Source: Burkholderiaceae bacterium (GTDB lineage: Bacteria; Pseudomonadota; Gammaproteobacteria; Burkholderiales; Burkholderiaceae_E). From it: DNA of 64,000 nucleotides. A model generated the notes under the pieces. The model ran no database searches and was not told the origin of the DNA. It saw nothing but the letters and a program-made list of their open reading frames with translations. Position 1 is the first letter of the stretch; every line of letters starts with the position of its first letter. Shown piece by piece: positions 1 through 9,215 of this stretch. The stretch lies in contig JAMLIN010000001.1 in NCBI GenBank assembly GCA_023954135.1, positions 1 through 64,000 of the forward strand, given 5' to 3'. The translations under genes were made by a program, and so were the position numbers.

Positions 1-38
1 TCGTGTTGTCGAAATGCGAAAAAAGTCACTTTGGGGGT

Positions 39-287
39 TCAGACCTGCCAGTCGGCCCGGTCGCGGGCGACGCGGATCTCCGCGGCCAGGCGCCGGTCCA
101 TACGAGCCAGGGCGATCAGCGCGGCTTCCTCGCGGTTGCGCAGAAAGGCGTCCCAAGCCCTGCGAAACAGGGACTTGCCGGGGGCGGCGGCGATCGCGGG
201 GGCCTGGGTGGGGGCGGCGTAGAACCTCTCGACGCCACTTCCCATGGCATCGATCGATCCTTGCGAGGGATAGGTAGTCGTCGTCAT
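39..287 (-). CDS. Small basic hypothetical protein
   Basis: An 82-residue protein of unknown function. The N-terminal half is Ala/Pro-rich and the C-terminal half (about residues 39-82) is an Arg/Ala-rich amphipathic helix region with RRAWDAFLRNREEAAL followed by LARMDRRLAAEIRVAR. This loosely resembles the Arg-rich DUF1127/YjiS-like small proteins of proteobacteria, but the match is too weak to assign. A clear AAGGAG ribosome site lies about 6 bases before the ATG at 287, which supports this start. It is transcribed divergently from the LysR gene at 401, and LysR regulators often control a divergent neighbour. No signal peptide or membrane segment is seen. Confidence 0.6.
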   Translation of the reverse strand: MTTTTYPSQGSIDAMGSGVERFYAAPTQAPAIAAAPGKSLFRRAWDAFLRNREEAALIALARMDRRLAAEIRVARDRADWQV

Positions 288-400
288 GTGAAACTCCTTG
301 GGTCAGGTTGTGCAACGCAGCTATTGCATTGCACCGTGCTTGAATTATCGGGGTTTTCACCTATTATTCAAATTGATCTTTATGATCTTCGTTATTCATA
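288..400. promoter_or_regulatory. AT-rich divergent promoter region
   Basis: This 113-bp gap separates the small minus-strand gene from the plus-strand LysR gene. Its right half (about 340-400) is strikingly AT-rich for this genome and contains two TGATC motifs separated by TTTA. Divergent LysR promoters commonly sit in such gaps. No exact operator could be fixed by eye. Confidence 0.4.
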
Positions 401-1447
401 ATGGTGATGATGATCAACTTTCGCACACTCGACCTGAACCTCCTGCGGATCTTCGATGCGGTCATGCGCGAGCGGAACCTGACCCGCGCGGCCGCACAGC
501 TCGCGATCACCCAGCCGGCCGCGAGCAACGCCCTGCGGCGATTGCGCGACACGCTCGACGACGAGCTTTTCGTGCGGGCGGCCCACGGCCTCGAGCCCAC
601 TCCGTATGCGATCTCGATCTGGCCCGCGGTGGGCGGGGCGCTCGATCAGCTGCGCAACGCCCTGGCGCCGCCGGAGTTCGATCCGGCCGGCGCGAACCGG
701 ACCTTCGTGATTGCCATGGCCGACGCCACCGCCACCCTGCTGATGCCCCCGCTGGTGCGGCGGATCGAGCGCGACGCACCCGGCGTATCGCTGCGGGTGC
801 TGCCGCTCACCACCCGCGACCCGCGCAGCACCCTCGAGACCACTGACGTCGATCTCGCCGTCGGCTTCTTCCCGCAGGCGATCCGGGCGGTCACCCTGCA
901 TGCGATGAACGAGGACAGCCCCGGCCCCTTCGGGCTGCAGCGGGTCTATACCAGCGACTACGTCTGCGTGATGCGGCCCGACCATCCGCTCGCCAGCGCA
1001 CCGCTCACGCTCGACGCCTTCTGCGCCGCCCATCACCTGCTGGTGAGCTTCTCGGGCCGCCCCTTCGGGTTCGTGGACGAAGCTCTGGCCGCCATCGGGC
1101 GCACCCGCCGGGTAGTGGCCACCGTCAACCAGTTCTTCGTGGCGGGCCAGGTGGTCGAGAACTCGGACCTGCTCACCGTGCTGCCGGAGCATTTCCTCGC
1201 ATCGACCGGGCTGGGCGACGTGCTCGCGGTGCGGCGCCTGCCGATCGCCACCCCGCCGGTGCACATCGACATGCTCTGGGCCGCCCCGACAGCGACCCGG
1301 CCCGGTCACGAGTGGTTGCGCGAGTCCTTGCTCGAGGCCGCCCGGGAGGGGTTCGCGGTCAATGGGCCGGCGCGTTCGGGGGGTGAGGGGACGGGGGATC
1401 TGTTTGAGGCAGAGGCCGTCATGATGTCCGACAGCAGGTCGAGGTAG
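401..1447 (+). CDS. LysR-family transcriptional regulator
   Basis: LysR-type regulator with an N-terminal winged helix-turn-helix (about residues 5-65; core TRAAAQLAITQPAASNALRR) and a periplasmic-binding-protein-like effector domain (about 95-300). The HTH and the following ELFVRAAHGLEPTPYA segment resemble the NodD/LinR/PcpR-type subgroup. Three in-frame ATG codons (401, 407, 410) compete as start and none has an obvious ribosome site. The 348-residue length is about 40 longer than usual: the Gly/Ser/Arg-rich tail is encoded within a 142-bp antiparallel overlap with the glycosyltransferase gene ending at 1306. The target is unknown; the divergent small gene and its own promoter are the default guess. 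Confidence 0.85.
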   Translation: MVMMINFRTLDLNLLRIFDAVMRERNLTRAAAQLAITQPAASNALRRLRDTLDDELFVRAAHGLEPTPYAISIWPAVGGALDQLRNALAPPEFDPAGANRTFVIAMADATATLLMPPLVRRIERDAPGVSLRVLPLTTRDPRSTLETTDVDLAVGFFPQAIRAVTLHAMNEDSPGPFGLQRVYTSDYVCVMRPDHPLASAPLTLDAFCAAHHLLVSFSGRPFGFVDEALAAIGRTRRVVATVNQFFVAGQVVENSDLLTVLPEHFLASTGLGDVLAVRRLPIATPPVHIDMLWAAPTATRPGHEWLRESLLEAAREGFAVNGPARSGGEGTGDLFEAEAVMMSDSRSR

Positions 1448-2547
1448 CGGCCGATCACGATTCGTTCATCGAATTCCTGTTCGACCTTGCGCCGGCCGGC
1501 CGCGCCCATCGCCCGGCGTTCCTCGCCGTCCATCTGAATGATCCTGGCCATTGCGTCGGTGAGCGCTGCAACGTCGCGAGGCGGGCAAAGCAGGCCGGTG
1601 ACACCGGCCTCCACGGCATCACGGCAACCGGTGAAATCGGTAGTGATGATCGGCAATCCCGAGGCTGCAGCCTCGAGCAGAATCCGTGGTACGCCCTCGC
1701 GGTAGTACGAAGGCAGTACGAGGCAATCGGCTTGTGCGAGTTCGTCCTCGATGCGGTCAGTTGGCCCTCCGTACTCGATCAGCCCTTCGGCTTGCCAGCG
1801 GCTGAGCTCATTCGCGGTGACGGCATTCGGATCACCGATTCCAAGGAAGCCCACCAAACGAAACCGGGCGAGCGAATAACGCGGCGCCAGCACGCTCGCC
1901 GCGGACACGAACTCGACCACGCCCTTGTCCCGTAGCAACCTGGTGGCCATCAGAAACCGAAGGCTCGATGCAGGCGGTCGCGGTGTCGGAGTGAATCGCT
2001 CAAGGTCTACCCCTGAGCCGGGAAGTCTTTCGGTACGTACTGCCTCGGTGATGCCCTTGTCGATGAAGTACGCTCGGTCATCCTCATTCTGAAAGAGCAT
2101 CCGATGTGCCCGTCGTGCCGCCAGACGGTAAAGGCCTTCGCTGATACGGCGCAGCGTTGGCCCGCTGCTGAATCCCCGCCCAAGTCCGGAGATGTTCATC
2201 AGTATCGGTATGCCGGTAAGGCGTGCCGCGATACCCGCGTACATGTTCACTTTCGGAGTGAAGCTTAGCAATGCCGTCGGGCGTTCGCGCCATATCAGCG
2301 CGATCAGCCGCACCAAGGTAACGAGCTCGCGCATCGGGCCGATGCTGGAGTTGCGCATATGCAAGGGAACATGACGAACTCCCAAGGCTTCGATGCGGCC
2401 GACATAGTCGTCGGGCGGCGAGCAGATGACGACATCGTAGCCCGCCTCCCGAAGAGCCAGGATCAGACGGCGGCGGAAGTTGTAGATGCTCCAGGTGGTG
2501 TTGGCCAGGATCCATACCACCCGCGGGCGTAGTTTGTCGTCGCTCAT
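1306..2547 (-). CDS. Glycosyltransferase family 4 (last gene of EPS operon)
   Basis: Retaining GT-B glycosyltransferase of the GT4/PglA-CapM type, predicted to add a sugar to a lipid-linked repeat unit at the inner membrane. The N-terminal Rossmann half begins RVVWILANTTWSIYNFRR. The C-terminal nucleotide-sugar domain carries EGVPRILLEAAASGLP, the EX7E motif, followed by GCRDAVEAGVTGLL. The ATG at 2547 is preferred to upstream codons because family homology begins at once (413 residues). The last roughly 35 residues (Ser/Pro-rich) lie in the overlap with the LysR gene and look non-homologous, so this 3' end may have been extended. It follows the asnB-like gene after 41 bases. Confidence 0.88.
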   Translation of the reverse strand: MSDDKLRPRVVWILANTTWSIYNFRRRLILALREAGYDVVICSPPDDYVGRIEALGVRHVPLHMRNSSIGPMRELVTLVRLIALIWRERPTALLSFTPKVNMYAGIAARLTGIPILMNISGLGRGFSSGPTLRRISEGLYRLAARRAHRMLFQNEDDRAYFIDKGITEAVRTERLPGSGVDLERFTPTPRPPASSLRFLMATRLLRDKGVVEFVSAASVLAPRYSLARFRLVGFLGIGDPNAVTANELSRWQAEGLIEYGGPTDRIEDELAQADCLVLPSYYREGVPRILLEAAASGLPIITTDFTGCRDAVEAGVTGLLCPPRDVAALTDAMARIIQMDGEERRAMGAAGRRKVEQEFDERIVIGRYLDLLSDIMTASASNRSPVPSPPERAGPLTANPSRAASSKDSRNHS

Positions 2548-2588
2548 GGAATCTTCGCTGGCGCTTCTGGCTGCTTGGGTCTGGGGGG

Positions 2589-4556
2589 TTATACGGTTCT
2601 GGCTTCGAGCCACGCTGACAGGACGAGGATGTCCCATAGCAGGCTGGAATGGTCGTGTCGACCGCCGAGATGCTCGGCCCACAACGACCGTGCTCGCGTG
2701 GGTACGAGCAAGCCCTGGCGGCGCAACACAGGTTCGGCGAGCAGGGCTTCGGCCCAGTCACGGAGCGGGCCGCGCAGCCATTGCGCGATCGGAACCGAGA
2801 AGCCTGCCTTGGGTCGCTCGTATAGCGTATTGGGTATGTGACGTGCGAGAATCGCCCGCAGAATCCGCTTCGGGCCGCGGGCATCGTGATGCATGCTGAA
2901 CGGGATGCGCCAGGCGAGTTCGACGAGGCGATGATCCAGCAGCGGTGACCGCGTCTCCAGTGAGACCGACATCGCTGCGCGATCGGTCTTTGTCAGGAGC
3001 AGATCGGGCAGGCTCGAGGCCGCATCGGCAAGCGTGATCGCCGCACCCAGTGGCAGTCCCCGGGCATGTGCATCGGCAGCGAGTTCATAGGCATCGACCG
3101 CGCCGCCCGGGGCGGGGTCGAAGGCAGGCGGCCGGTGTGTGGTCGGATCGAAGGCCAGCAGGGTATCGACTTCGGGATCATGTCGGGCGAAGCGCCGTGC
3201 CAGCGCGAACGGTGAATCCGGCCGCAACAGACTCGCCAGAGTTCGCAAGCGGTGCGATGGGAGAGTGCCGTGACGGGCGGCGCCGTGGTCGAGCAGCGCG
3301 TTGACCGTACCGGCAGGCAGCGCTTCCATCATGTCCGCGGCAGCTTTGCGTAGCGCCCACGGGAGGCGTCCAAAGCGGCGCCAGGTTGCCATCGTGCGTG
3401 CTTGGGCAGGATAGCCGCCAAAGGCCTCGTCGCCGCCATCGCCGCCGAGGGCGACCGTGACCTGCGTGCGAGCCGCCTGGCAGACTAGCATTGCCGGCAG
3501 GGCGCTTGGGTCGGCAAAGGGTTCGTCGTAGACTTGGGCGAGCCGGGGTACGAGGGCGAGCGCATCGGCAGTGTGAAGATGCAGTTCGTGGTGGGTTGCG
3601 CCAAGATGCTCAGCGATGCGGCGGGCATGGCTTGATTCATCGAAGCCGGCTTCTTCGAAGCCTATGGTGAAGGTGCGTACCGGGCCCGACGAACCGGCTT
3701 GCAGCATCGTGGCGACAAGGCTTGAATCGATGCCCCCGGACAGGAATACGCCCAGGGGCACGTCGGCGATCTGTTCTTCGGCCAGGCTCCGCTGTAGCTG
3801 AGCCTCAACTGCATCGACGGCCGCCTCGAAGTCGGGTTCCAGCGGCGAGGCCAGTCCACGCAGCGCGGTGTCCTTGAGCGACCAGTAGCTCACGGGCGCC
3901 GGCAAGTGACCTGGCCGAGCGCTACGAGTCTCGACCTTCAGCCAGTGGCCAGCGGGCAGCTTGCCGATGCCTGCATGAATGGATCGTGGCGCGCTGATAC
4001 GCCCGAACTCCAGCAACTCGCGCACCGCTGCGCAGTCGATCTCTCTCCTGAAGGAGGGGTGTGCCTGCAGCGCCCCAAGCTCGGAAGCGAACAACAGCTG
4101 GCCGCCTTGCCATCCGACATAGAGGGGCTTCTCGCCGAGACGATCGCGTGCAAGCACGAGTTCACCCGTACCGCGATCCCATGCAGCGAAGGCGAACATG
4201 CCTGCCATGAGCGACAGAGTGGCCGGAACGCCCCAGCGCGCGATCGCTTCTGCCAGTGTCTCAGTGTCGGAGCTTCCCCGCCAGGCGATACCGGTCAGGC
4301 GATCGCGCAGGTCGCGGTGGTTGTAGATCTCCCCATTGAAAGCGATGACGTGACGACCGTCGTGCGAGACCATTGGCTGGGCGCCAGCGCGGCTGAGTTC
4401 GATAACGGCTAGGCGGCGATGCGCGAGACCGAGGCCGCCGTCCACGAATACGCCTTTGTCATCCGGGCCCCGGTGCGCGAGGCGAGCCGCCATTGCGCCG
4501 AGGACGCGATGCTTGGCTGGCCCGGCGGGGTCGAAGTAGCCGGCTAGGCCGCACAT
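2589..4556 (-). CDS. asnB: Asparagine synthase-like amidotransferase (AsnB type)
   Basis: Glutamine-dependent amidotransferase of 655 residues. The class II glutaminase domain starts MCGLAGYF, so Cys2 is the N-terminal nucleophile; this fixes the ATG at 4556. The C-terminal synthetase domain has the ATP-PPase loop FLSGGIDSSLVATML (about residue 260) and LGGDGGDEAFGGYP. Family members in polysaccharide loci resemble exosortase/EPS-associated AsnB proteins and probably amidate a carboxyl group on uronic acids or on amino-acid substituents rather than make free asparagine; that is inferred from context. It lies 4 bases downstream of a GT4 gene, within the same transcript. Confidence 0.9.
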   Translation of the reverse strand: MCGLAGYFDPAGPAKHRVLGAMAARLAHRGPDDKGVFVDGGLGLAHRRLAVIELSRAGAQPMVSHDGRHVIAFNGEIYNHRDLRDRLTGIAWRGSSDTETLAEAIARWGVPATLSLMAGMFAFAAWDRGTGELVLARDRLGEKPLYVGWQGGQLLFASELGALQAHPSFRREIDCAAVRELLEFGRISAPRSIHAGIGKLPAGHWLKVETRSARPGHLPAPVSYWSLKDTALRGLASPLEPDFEAAVDAVEAQLQRSLAEEQIADVPLGVFLSGGIDSSLVATMLQAGSSGPVRTFTIGFEEAGFDESSHARRIAEHLGATHHELHLHTADALALVPRLAQVYDEPFADPSALPAMLVCQAARTQVTVALGGDGGDEAFGGYPAQARTMATWRRFGRLPWALRKAAADMMEALPAGTVNALLDHGAARHGTLPSHRLRTLASLLRPDSPFALARRFARHDPEVDTLLAFDPTTHRPPAFDPAPGGAVDAYELAADAHARGLPLGAAITLADAASSLPDLLLTKTDRAAMSVSLETRSPLLDHRLVELAWRIPFSMHHDARGPKRILRAILARHIPNTLYERPKAGFSVPIAQWLRGPLRDWAEALLAEPVLRRQGLLVPTRARSLWAEHLGGRHDHSSLLWDILVLSAWLEARTV

Positions 4557-4560
4557 GGGA

Positions 4561-5724
4561 TCAGCGCTGTTGCGCGAGGATTTCGCGGTACAAGGCGATG
4601 TAGCGTTCGCGTACCGAATCGATCGAAAAGCGCTCCCGGATCGATTGCCGTGCGGCGCGGCCGATGGCAGCGAAGTCCTTCGCGGGCAGTGCGAGCATGT
4701 GGGCGAGAGCGCGGGCGAGCGCCGCCGCATCGCGTGGCGCGACGACCGCGCCGTAACGTCCGACGATCTCTGCAGAATCTCCCACATCGGTCACTACGCA
4801 AGGTGTTTCGGAGCTCATGGCCTCCGCGACCACGTTGGGAAAGCCTTCGCCGCACGATGAGGATGCGAGCACGTCGATCGCGGAACATAGTGCAGGCATA
4901 TCGTCACGGCGTCCTAGCAAGAGAACCTGCCGCGCCAGGTGGACGCCGGGACCCCCAATCGTGAGGCCGGCACCGGTCAACGCGGTACACAAGGCGGAGT
5001 TTCCTGCGTCTATGCCTTCGCCGGCTAGGGCAAAACGCACATCGGGTCGGGCTCGCGCCAATTCCTCGGCGGCCGCAGCGAAGTTCGCGTGGTCCTTCTG
5101 TGGATCCCAGCGGGAAAACAGGCCAACCAGCGGCGTCGTTTCCCCGATACCCCATTCGGCCCGCAGACGGGCACGGCTTTCTGCATCGGGCGCGAAGCGC
5201 TCGCAGTCGATACCATTGGGAATCACCACCAGCTTCATCGCGTCATAGCCCACAGCGGCATGGGTTCGCGCAGCCGCGTGGGATACCGACAGAATTCTGT
5301 CGGGCATCCGGCTCGATAGCCGCGCGCAGATCTTCGCCACTCGCAGGGTCGATGCCTTGTTCGCCGCCGGATCGAGGTTGCCGTGGCGGATTGACCAAAG
5401 CAGTGCCGGGGTCCGGGCTGCTCGCGCGGCGAGTCCGCCGAACAGGTCGGCGTGGTACATCCAGGTCTGAACGACATCGGGTTGTAGGCGTTGCAGCAGC
5501 CGTACGAGGGTGAGAAACTTGATCGGTGACGGTACACCCGGGCGCATGCCGAGTGCATGGAGCGGCACGCCGAGCGTGCGCAGGCGTGTGCCGTGGAGGC
5601 CTTCGTCGATGAGGGAGACGATCGTGTGGTCTATCCGGCCATCGTCCGCACTGCCGACTAGCTTGAGTAGCGCCTCCTGGGCTCCACCCGCACCAAGACC
5701 AGTGATGATGTGGGCGACTTTCAT
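4561..5724 (-). CDS. Glycosyltransferase family 4
   Basis: GT-B fold glycosyltransferase of 387 residues. The N-terminus MKVAHIITGLGAGGAQEALL is the Gly-rich opening typical of GT4 enzymes and sets the ATG at 5724. The donor-binding half includes VVIPNGIDCERF and SCGEGFPNVVAEAMSSETP (EX7E), then TDVGDSAEIVG. It is predicted to act at the cytoplasmic face on the growing EPS repeat unit. Its start overlaps the stop of the upstream GT4 gene by four bases (ATGA), indicating translational coupling. Acceptor and sugar cannot be read from sequence. Confidence 0.9.
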   Translation of the reverse strand: MKVAHIITGLGAGGAQEALLKLVGSADDGRIDHTIVSLIDEGLHGTRLRTLGVPLHALGMRPGVPSPIKFLTLVRLLQRLQPDVVQTWMYHADLFGGLAARAARTPALLWSIRHGNLDPAANKASTLRVAKICARLSSRMPDRILSVSHAAARTHAAVGYDAMKLVVIPNGIDCERFAPDAESRARLRAEWGIGETTPLVGLFSRWDPQKDHANFAAAAEELARARPDVRFALAGEGIDAGNSALCTALTGAGLTIGGPGVHLARQVLLLGRRDDMPALCSAIDVLASSSCGEGFPNVVAEAMSSETPCVVTDVGDSAEIVGRYGAVVAPRDAAALARALAHMLALPAKDFAAIGRAARQSIRERFSIDSVRERYIALYREILAQQR

Positions 5725-6845
5725 GCGGGACGGATCGCTGCCCGCCGGGCAATGCACGCTTCCTCCAGGATATCCGCAAGTCGGGATGCGATCACGCCCG
5801 CTTCGTGATGATCGACGGCGTTTGGAGCGACGCGTGCGCGATCACCGTAGCTGAACTCGGCCATCAAGGCGGCGAGTGCCTCTGGAGTGGGCGCAGCAGC
5901 GATACGACAGGCTGGCGAGGCCGATAGCGCTTCAGCAATGCCGCCCGGAGCGGGAAGGGCGAGCACCGGCGTGCCGAGTGCCATTGCCTCGAGAGCCGAG
6001 TTGGGGAAACCTTCGTGATGAGAAGCCATCAGCATCGCATCGGCGGCCGCCAGATGAGGGTACGGGTTCGGGACGAAGCCTTGGAAGTGCACCCGCTTGC
6101 CCAGGCCGAGCCCTGCAGCCAGAGTGCGTAACTCGCTCTCTAGCGGCCCCTCGCCAAGGATCGTCAGACGTGCATCGGGCAGGGCTGCAAGGGCGAACGC
6201 GCTGATCACCCGGTCAAGGCCCTTGACAGGGCTGAGTCGGCCCAGCGCGATGAACTCAAGCCGCCCATCGCGGCGCCAGGGGCTGGAGCCGGCAGCGTTT
6301 CCACGGATGCGGGCCAGTTGCAAGGGATTATGGAGAATCCGGATGCCGCTGGCCGTGCGCGGCGCAAGCGCTTCGAGGTCGGCGCGCATCGCCTCGCCCT
6401 GAACGATGATCGCGTCGAGGCGTGGATAGCAGATACGGGTGAGGAGAGAACGTAAACCGCCGCCGGGCTCGTTGCGGATCGTCAGGCCAGGCATCGAAGT
6501 TTCCCGCCCGACCAGCGCCGTGCGGGTCGGCAGCCAGGGGCGCACGAAAGCCAGCATCGTGTTGAGGTGCCATTGCATCGAAAATACGACATCCGGTGCT
6601 TGTGTGCGGATCTGCCGCAGCAAGGGAAAAAGCCCTTCGCGCAGGCGCTTGCAGCCGAGCGAACGGACATTGACATCGGGAGGAATCTCGTCAAGCCAGG
6701 CGGCGTCTCGATCATCGATCAGCATGAGGCGGGCAGATACTCGCGCCGGATCGGTATTGGCAAGGAGAGTGACAGCGACTCGCTCGGCACCGCCGGGTGA
6801 AAGGTTCGGCATGACGAAGAGAACATCGAGCGGTTTTCCGTTCAT
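5721..6845 (-). CDS. Glycosyltransferase family 4
   Basis: A 374-residue GT4 enzyme that starts MNGKPLDVLFVMPNLSPGGA with the usual PGGAER loop. The C-terminal half contains LGEGPLESELRTLA and SHHEGFPNSALEAMALGTP (EX7E), then PGGIAEAL in the nucleotide-sugar site. This is the second of two coupled GT4 genes in the minus-strand operon (ATGA overlap at 5721-5724). It is similar in plan to, but clearly diverged from, the neighbouring GT4 proteins, so it probably forms a different linkage. Confidence 0.9.
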   Translation of the reverse strand: MNGKPLDVLFVMPNLSPGGAERVAVTLLANTDPARVSARLMLIDDRDAAWLDEIPPDVNVRSLGCKRLREGLFPLLRQIRTQAPDVVFSMQWHLNTMLAFVRPWLPTRTALVGRETSMPGLTIRNEPGGGLRSLLTRICYPRLDAIIVQGEAMRADLEALAPRTASGIRILHNPLQLARIRGNAAGSSPWRRDGRLEFIALGRLSPVKGLDRVISAFALAALPDARLTILGEGPLESELRTLAAGLGLGKRVHFQGFVPNPYPHLAAADAMLMASHHEGFPNSALEAMALGTPVLALPAPGGIAEALSASPACRIAAAPTPEALAALMAEFSYGDRARVAPNAVDHHEAGVIASRLADILEEACIARRAAIRPA

Positions 6846-6864
6846 TGCGGAACTCGGGTCGCGC

Positions 6865-7641
6865 TCAGGCGGCGCTGCCGTGCCGGCCGGACAGCTTGAT
6901 CCGCGAGAATCCGCGTTTGGCCCTCAGGACGGCGAGCCAAAGGGCGTGGCTACCGCGGTCGAGCACGCCGTGGCGCCGGTTTTTCCAGTGCGACGCTATC
7001 TCATCCATCGATGCGATCTGCTTGCCGTAGCGATCGAGTTCGGCGCCGAAGCGCCTGATGCGTTCCGGAGACCAGCCGTTGGCGTGATAGCAGACGGTCC
7101 AGACGCCGAAGGGCATCGGTCGTAGGCGCCAGAGCTGTTGAGGTATCCACAGGCTGCCCCCGTCATCTCGCCCCGGCCACGGTGAAAAGCCGTCGCTGAT
7201 GGTGTCGATACCGAGTTCGAGCAGCAGGCGTACCGTAGTAGCGTCGAAGGCGTGGGCCGGTGCGATCCATGCTTCGGCCCGCACGTCCTGGGCGGCGAAG
7301 ATCGCCAGTGCGGCGGAAAGCTTGTCGCGCTGTTCTGACTCGGCAAGTCCGGCGAATTCGCTGCGGCCGTTGATGCCCATCAAGCCTGCGTCGCTGCTGA
7401 CGTAGAGATGTTGGTAGCCGTGCAGCGCGATCGTCCAGCCGTCAGCCTGCCACCGACGCACCCGGTCCCAGAAGTCGACGCGCGGCGGCGCGACTGCCAG
7501 CTTCGGGTCCCGGTTGTCCGGTACCACTGCGAGCAGCGGACGGATCCGGCGGGCCTGGAGCAGGTCTTCGATCGCATCCCAGGCTGACCAGTCCATGGTC
7601 GGGCAGACGTCGTCGAATCGGATCAGGTAGCGGGCTGACAT
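6865..7641 (-). CDS. DUF2334-like polysaccharide deacetylase-fold protein
   Basis: A 258-residue protein of the NodB/DUF2334-like deacetylase superfamily. Visible motifs are RFDDVCPTMDW near the N-terminus (the catalytic and metal Asp pair) and ALHGYQHLY (the H-x-x-x-H zinc pair), followed by WIAPAHAFD in the position of the conserved R/W-x-P motif. It has no signal peptide, so a cytoplasmic or membrane-peripheral substrate such as a lipid-linked sugar is likely. It lies 7 bases downstream of the first FemAB-like gene and 19 bases upstream of a GT4 gene. N-deacetylation or another hydrolytic change of the repeat unit is inferred. Confidence 0.78.
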   Translation of the reverse strand: MSARYLIRFDDVCPTMDWSAWDAIEDLLQARRIRPLLAVVPDNRDPKLAVAPPRVDFWDRVRRWQADGWTIALHGYQHLYVSSDAGLMGINGRSEFAGLAESEQRDKLSAALAIFAAQDVRAEAWIAPAHAFDATTVRLLLELGIDTISDGFSPWPGRDDGGSLWIPQQLWRLRPMPFGVWTVCYHANGWSPERIRRFGAELDRYGKQIASMDEIASHWKNRRHGVLDRGSHALWLAVLRAKRGFSRIKLSGRHGSAA

Positions 7642-7648
7642 GCCGGCG

Positions 7649-8416
7649 TTAACCGCGTTTCAGGTGTCGCCATCGCGGCAGTGTGGCACCTTCAAAATAC
7701 CATGTCTCGACGATCTCGCCGCGGAACAGCATCTTGAACCGGTCGATGCCGTTGTCCTTTCGTCCCGAGTATCCCCCCCAGTCGTAGATTCGGAACCCCC
7801 GGTCGCGATAGCGCTGCATGTCGAGCCAGTGAAGGGCCTTGTTGGTCCGGCCTACCAGGGCCGCGAATTCCGTTGTTTCGGGCGAGCGCGCTGAATCGTC
7901 GTTGTCGCGCCTCCTTGGGCGTGCCGAATACGAATAGAGCAGACGCGTCATTCCGAGAGCGGCATCCTCGACGTAGACGTGGGCGCAGAGTATCGATTCA
8001 CCTATGAAGGCGGCTGCGATGCCCAGTCCTCCCACGGCCGCAAGGGCAAGCATGCGCGCGAGGTTCGGCTGGTTCGGATTGCCGGCATCGAGGTTGCGCG
8101 CGAAGGATGCCAGCTGCGCCGGGGTCCAACCGAGGACCACTCGGCTTCGGTCGCGCTCGATCGATTGACGGATCTCGCGCCGAGTGCCGCTGCTCAACCG
8201 ACTCTTCAGGTCATCGAGAGAGTCCAGACGGTTGACCAGAGTCTGGGCCTGTCGCCAGCGCCCGGGCAGGCCGTCGATGCGCTGCTCCGAATTGAAGATT
8301 CGCAGCGGTCGCGGAATCAGCGTGCACCGGGGAATCTGGTCGTTCTTGCCGAGGAACCAGACCTCGCGGATCGGTATCGGGAGAGCCAGTCGGAACGGCG
8401 TGATGAAGCTCAGCAT
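7649..8416 (-). CDS. FemAB/GNAT-like putative acyltransferase, paralog A
   Basis: A 255-residue protein, the most diverged of three consecutive paralogs. It shares with the other two a central TRREIRQSIERDR segment, a GWTPAQL motif, a Leu/Ala-rich strand block, and the C-terminal signature YDWGGYSGRKDNGIDRFK followed by RGE. A D-x-GG...GI..FK pattern near the C-terminus is typical of FemAB and related GNAT-fold peptidyl/acyltransferases, so transfer of an aminoacyl or acyl group to a sugar is the best guess. The ATG at 8416 is chosen because similarity to the paralogs begins there. It has an extra charged insert (RPRRRDNDDSARS) that the other two lack. Confidence 0.6.
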   Translation of the reverse strand: MLSFITPFRLALPIPIREVWFLGKNDQIPRCTLIPRPLRIFNSEQRIDGLPGRWRQAQTLVNRLDSLDDLKSRLSSGTRREIRQSIERDRSRVVLGWTPAQLASFARNLDAGNPNQPNLARMLALAAVGGLGIAAAFIGESILCAHVYVEDAALGMTRLLYSYSARPRRRDNDDSARSPETTEFAALVGRTNKALHWLDMQRYRDRGFRIYDWGGYSGRKDNGIDRFKMLFRGEIVETWYFEGATLPRWRHLKRG

Positions 8417-8438
8417 CGCAGGTTCGCCATGTCCATTG

Positions 8439-9158
8439 TCAGAATCTGAGGGTCGATACGCCCGGCAGGTTCGTTCCCGTGAAGACCCAGCCCTGGCGCA
8501 GTTCGCCACGGAACTCGCGCTTGTAGGCATCGATGCCGTTGCCTGGTCTTCCCGTAAAGCCTCCCCAGTCGTATTCCTGTAGTCCGAGATCGCGCAGGTG
8601 TAGCAAGGTATCGAAGTCGCTGGCCTTTGTGGCCCGGCCGACGAGCGCGGCATGGCTGCGGTCGACGGTTCTGCGAGCAGTATAGGTGTACAGTCCGCGT
8701 GCGATGCGGTCGTTGAACACGATGGCGTGCACGCACAGGGGCTTGCCTTCGACGAAAGCCGCTCGGATCAGCAACCGGCCTATCGCCCGCAGGGCTTCGA
8801 GGCGTGCCAGGCGAGGGCGATTGGGATTCTGGGGGTCGTGCTCATCGGCGAAGGCAATCACTTGTTCCGGCGTCCAGTCGTCCACGATTGCTAGGCCATC
8901 GCGGTCCCGGCATCGGCGGATGTCGTATCGCACCGTCTTCGACAACAGGGCGAACAGGTCATCGACCGTCGCCAGCCTGGTGATCAGGGTCTGGCGGCGT
9001 TGCCAGTGCCCGATCAGACCGCTCGGGCAGCGCTCGGCATGGAACAGTCGCAGCGGGTGCGGCCATCGTCCGGGCAGGCGCAGTTCCTCTCCGTTGCGGG
9101 CGAACCAAGCTTCCAGAATTTTCAAACCGGCGGGGCCTCGCAGCTTGAACGTCAACAT
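8439..9158 (-). CDS. FemAB/GNAT-like putative acyltransferase, paralog B
   Basis: A 239-residue middle member of the three-gene tandem family. It shares with paralog C the order LFHAER, then GHWQRRQTLITRL, RYDIRRCRDRDGL, VDDWTPEQ, and the C-terminal YDWGGFTGRPGNGID with KREFRGE. This is a FemAB/GNAT-like arrangement. No signal peptide or transmembrane helix is present, so it should act in the cytoplasm on EPS precursors. It is separated by 57 bases from C and 22 from A, in the same direction. The donor (acyl-CoA, acyl-ACP or aminoacyl-tRNA) is not evident. Confidence 0.62.
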   Translation of the reverse strand: MLTFKLRGPAGLKILEAWFARNGEELRLPGRWPHPLRLFHAERCPSGLIGHWQRRQTLITRLATVDDLFALLSKTVRYDIRRCRDRDGLAIVDDWTPEQVIAFADEHDPQNPNRPRLARLEALRAIGRLLIRAAFVEGKPLCVHAIVFNDRIARGLYTYTARRTVDRSHAALVGRATKASDFDTLLHLRDLGLQEYDWGGFTGRPGNGIDAYKREFRGELRQGWVFTGTNLPGVSTLRF

Positions 9159-9215
9159 GTGCTCACCTGTCGGCGTTGGTCACGGTTCGTGCTCGACCGA
9201 ATCATCCGTACGCCC

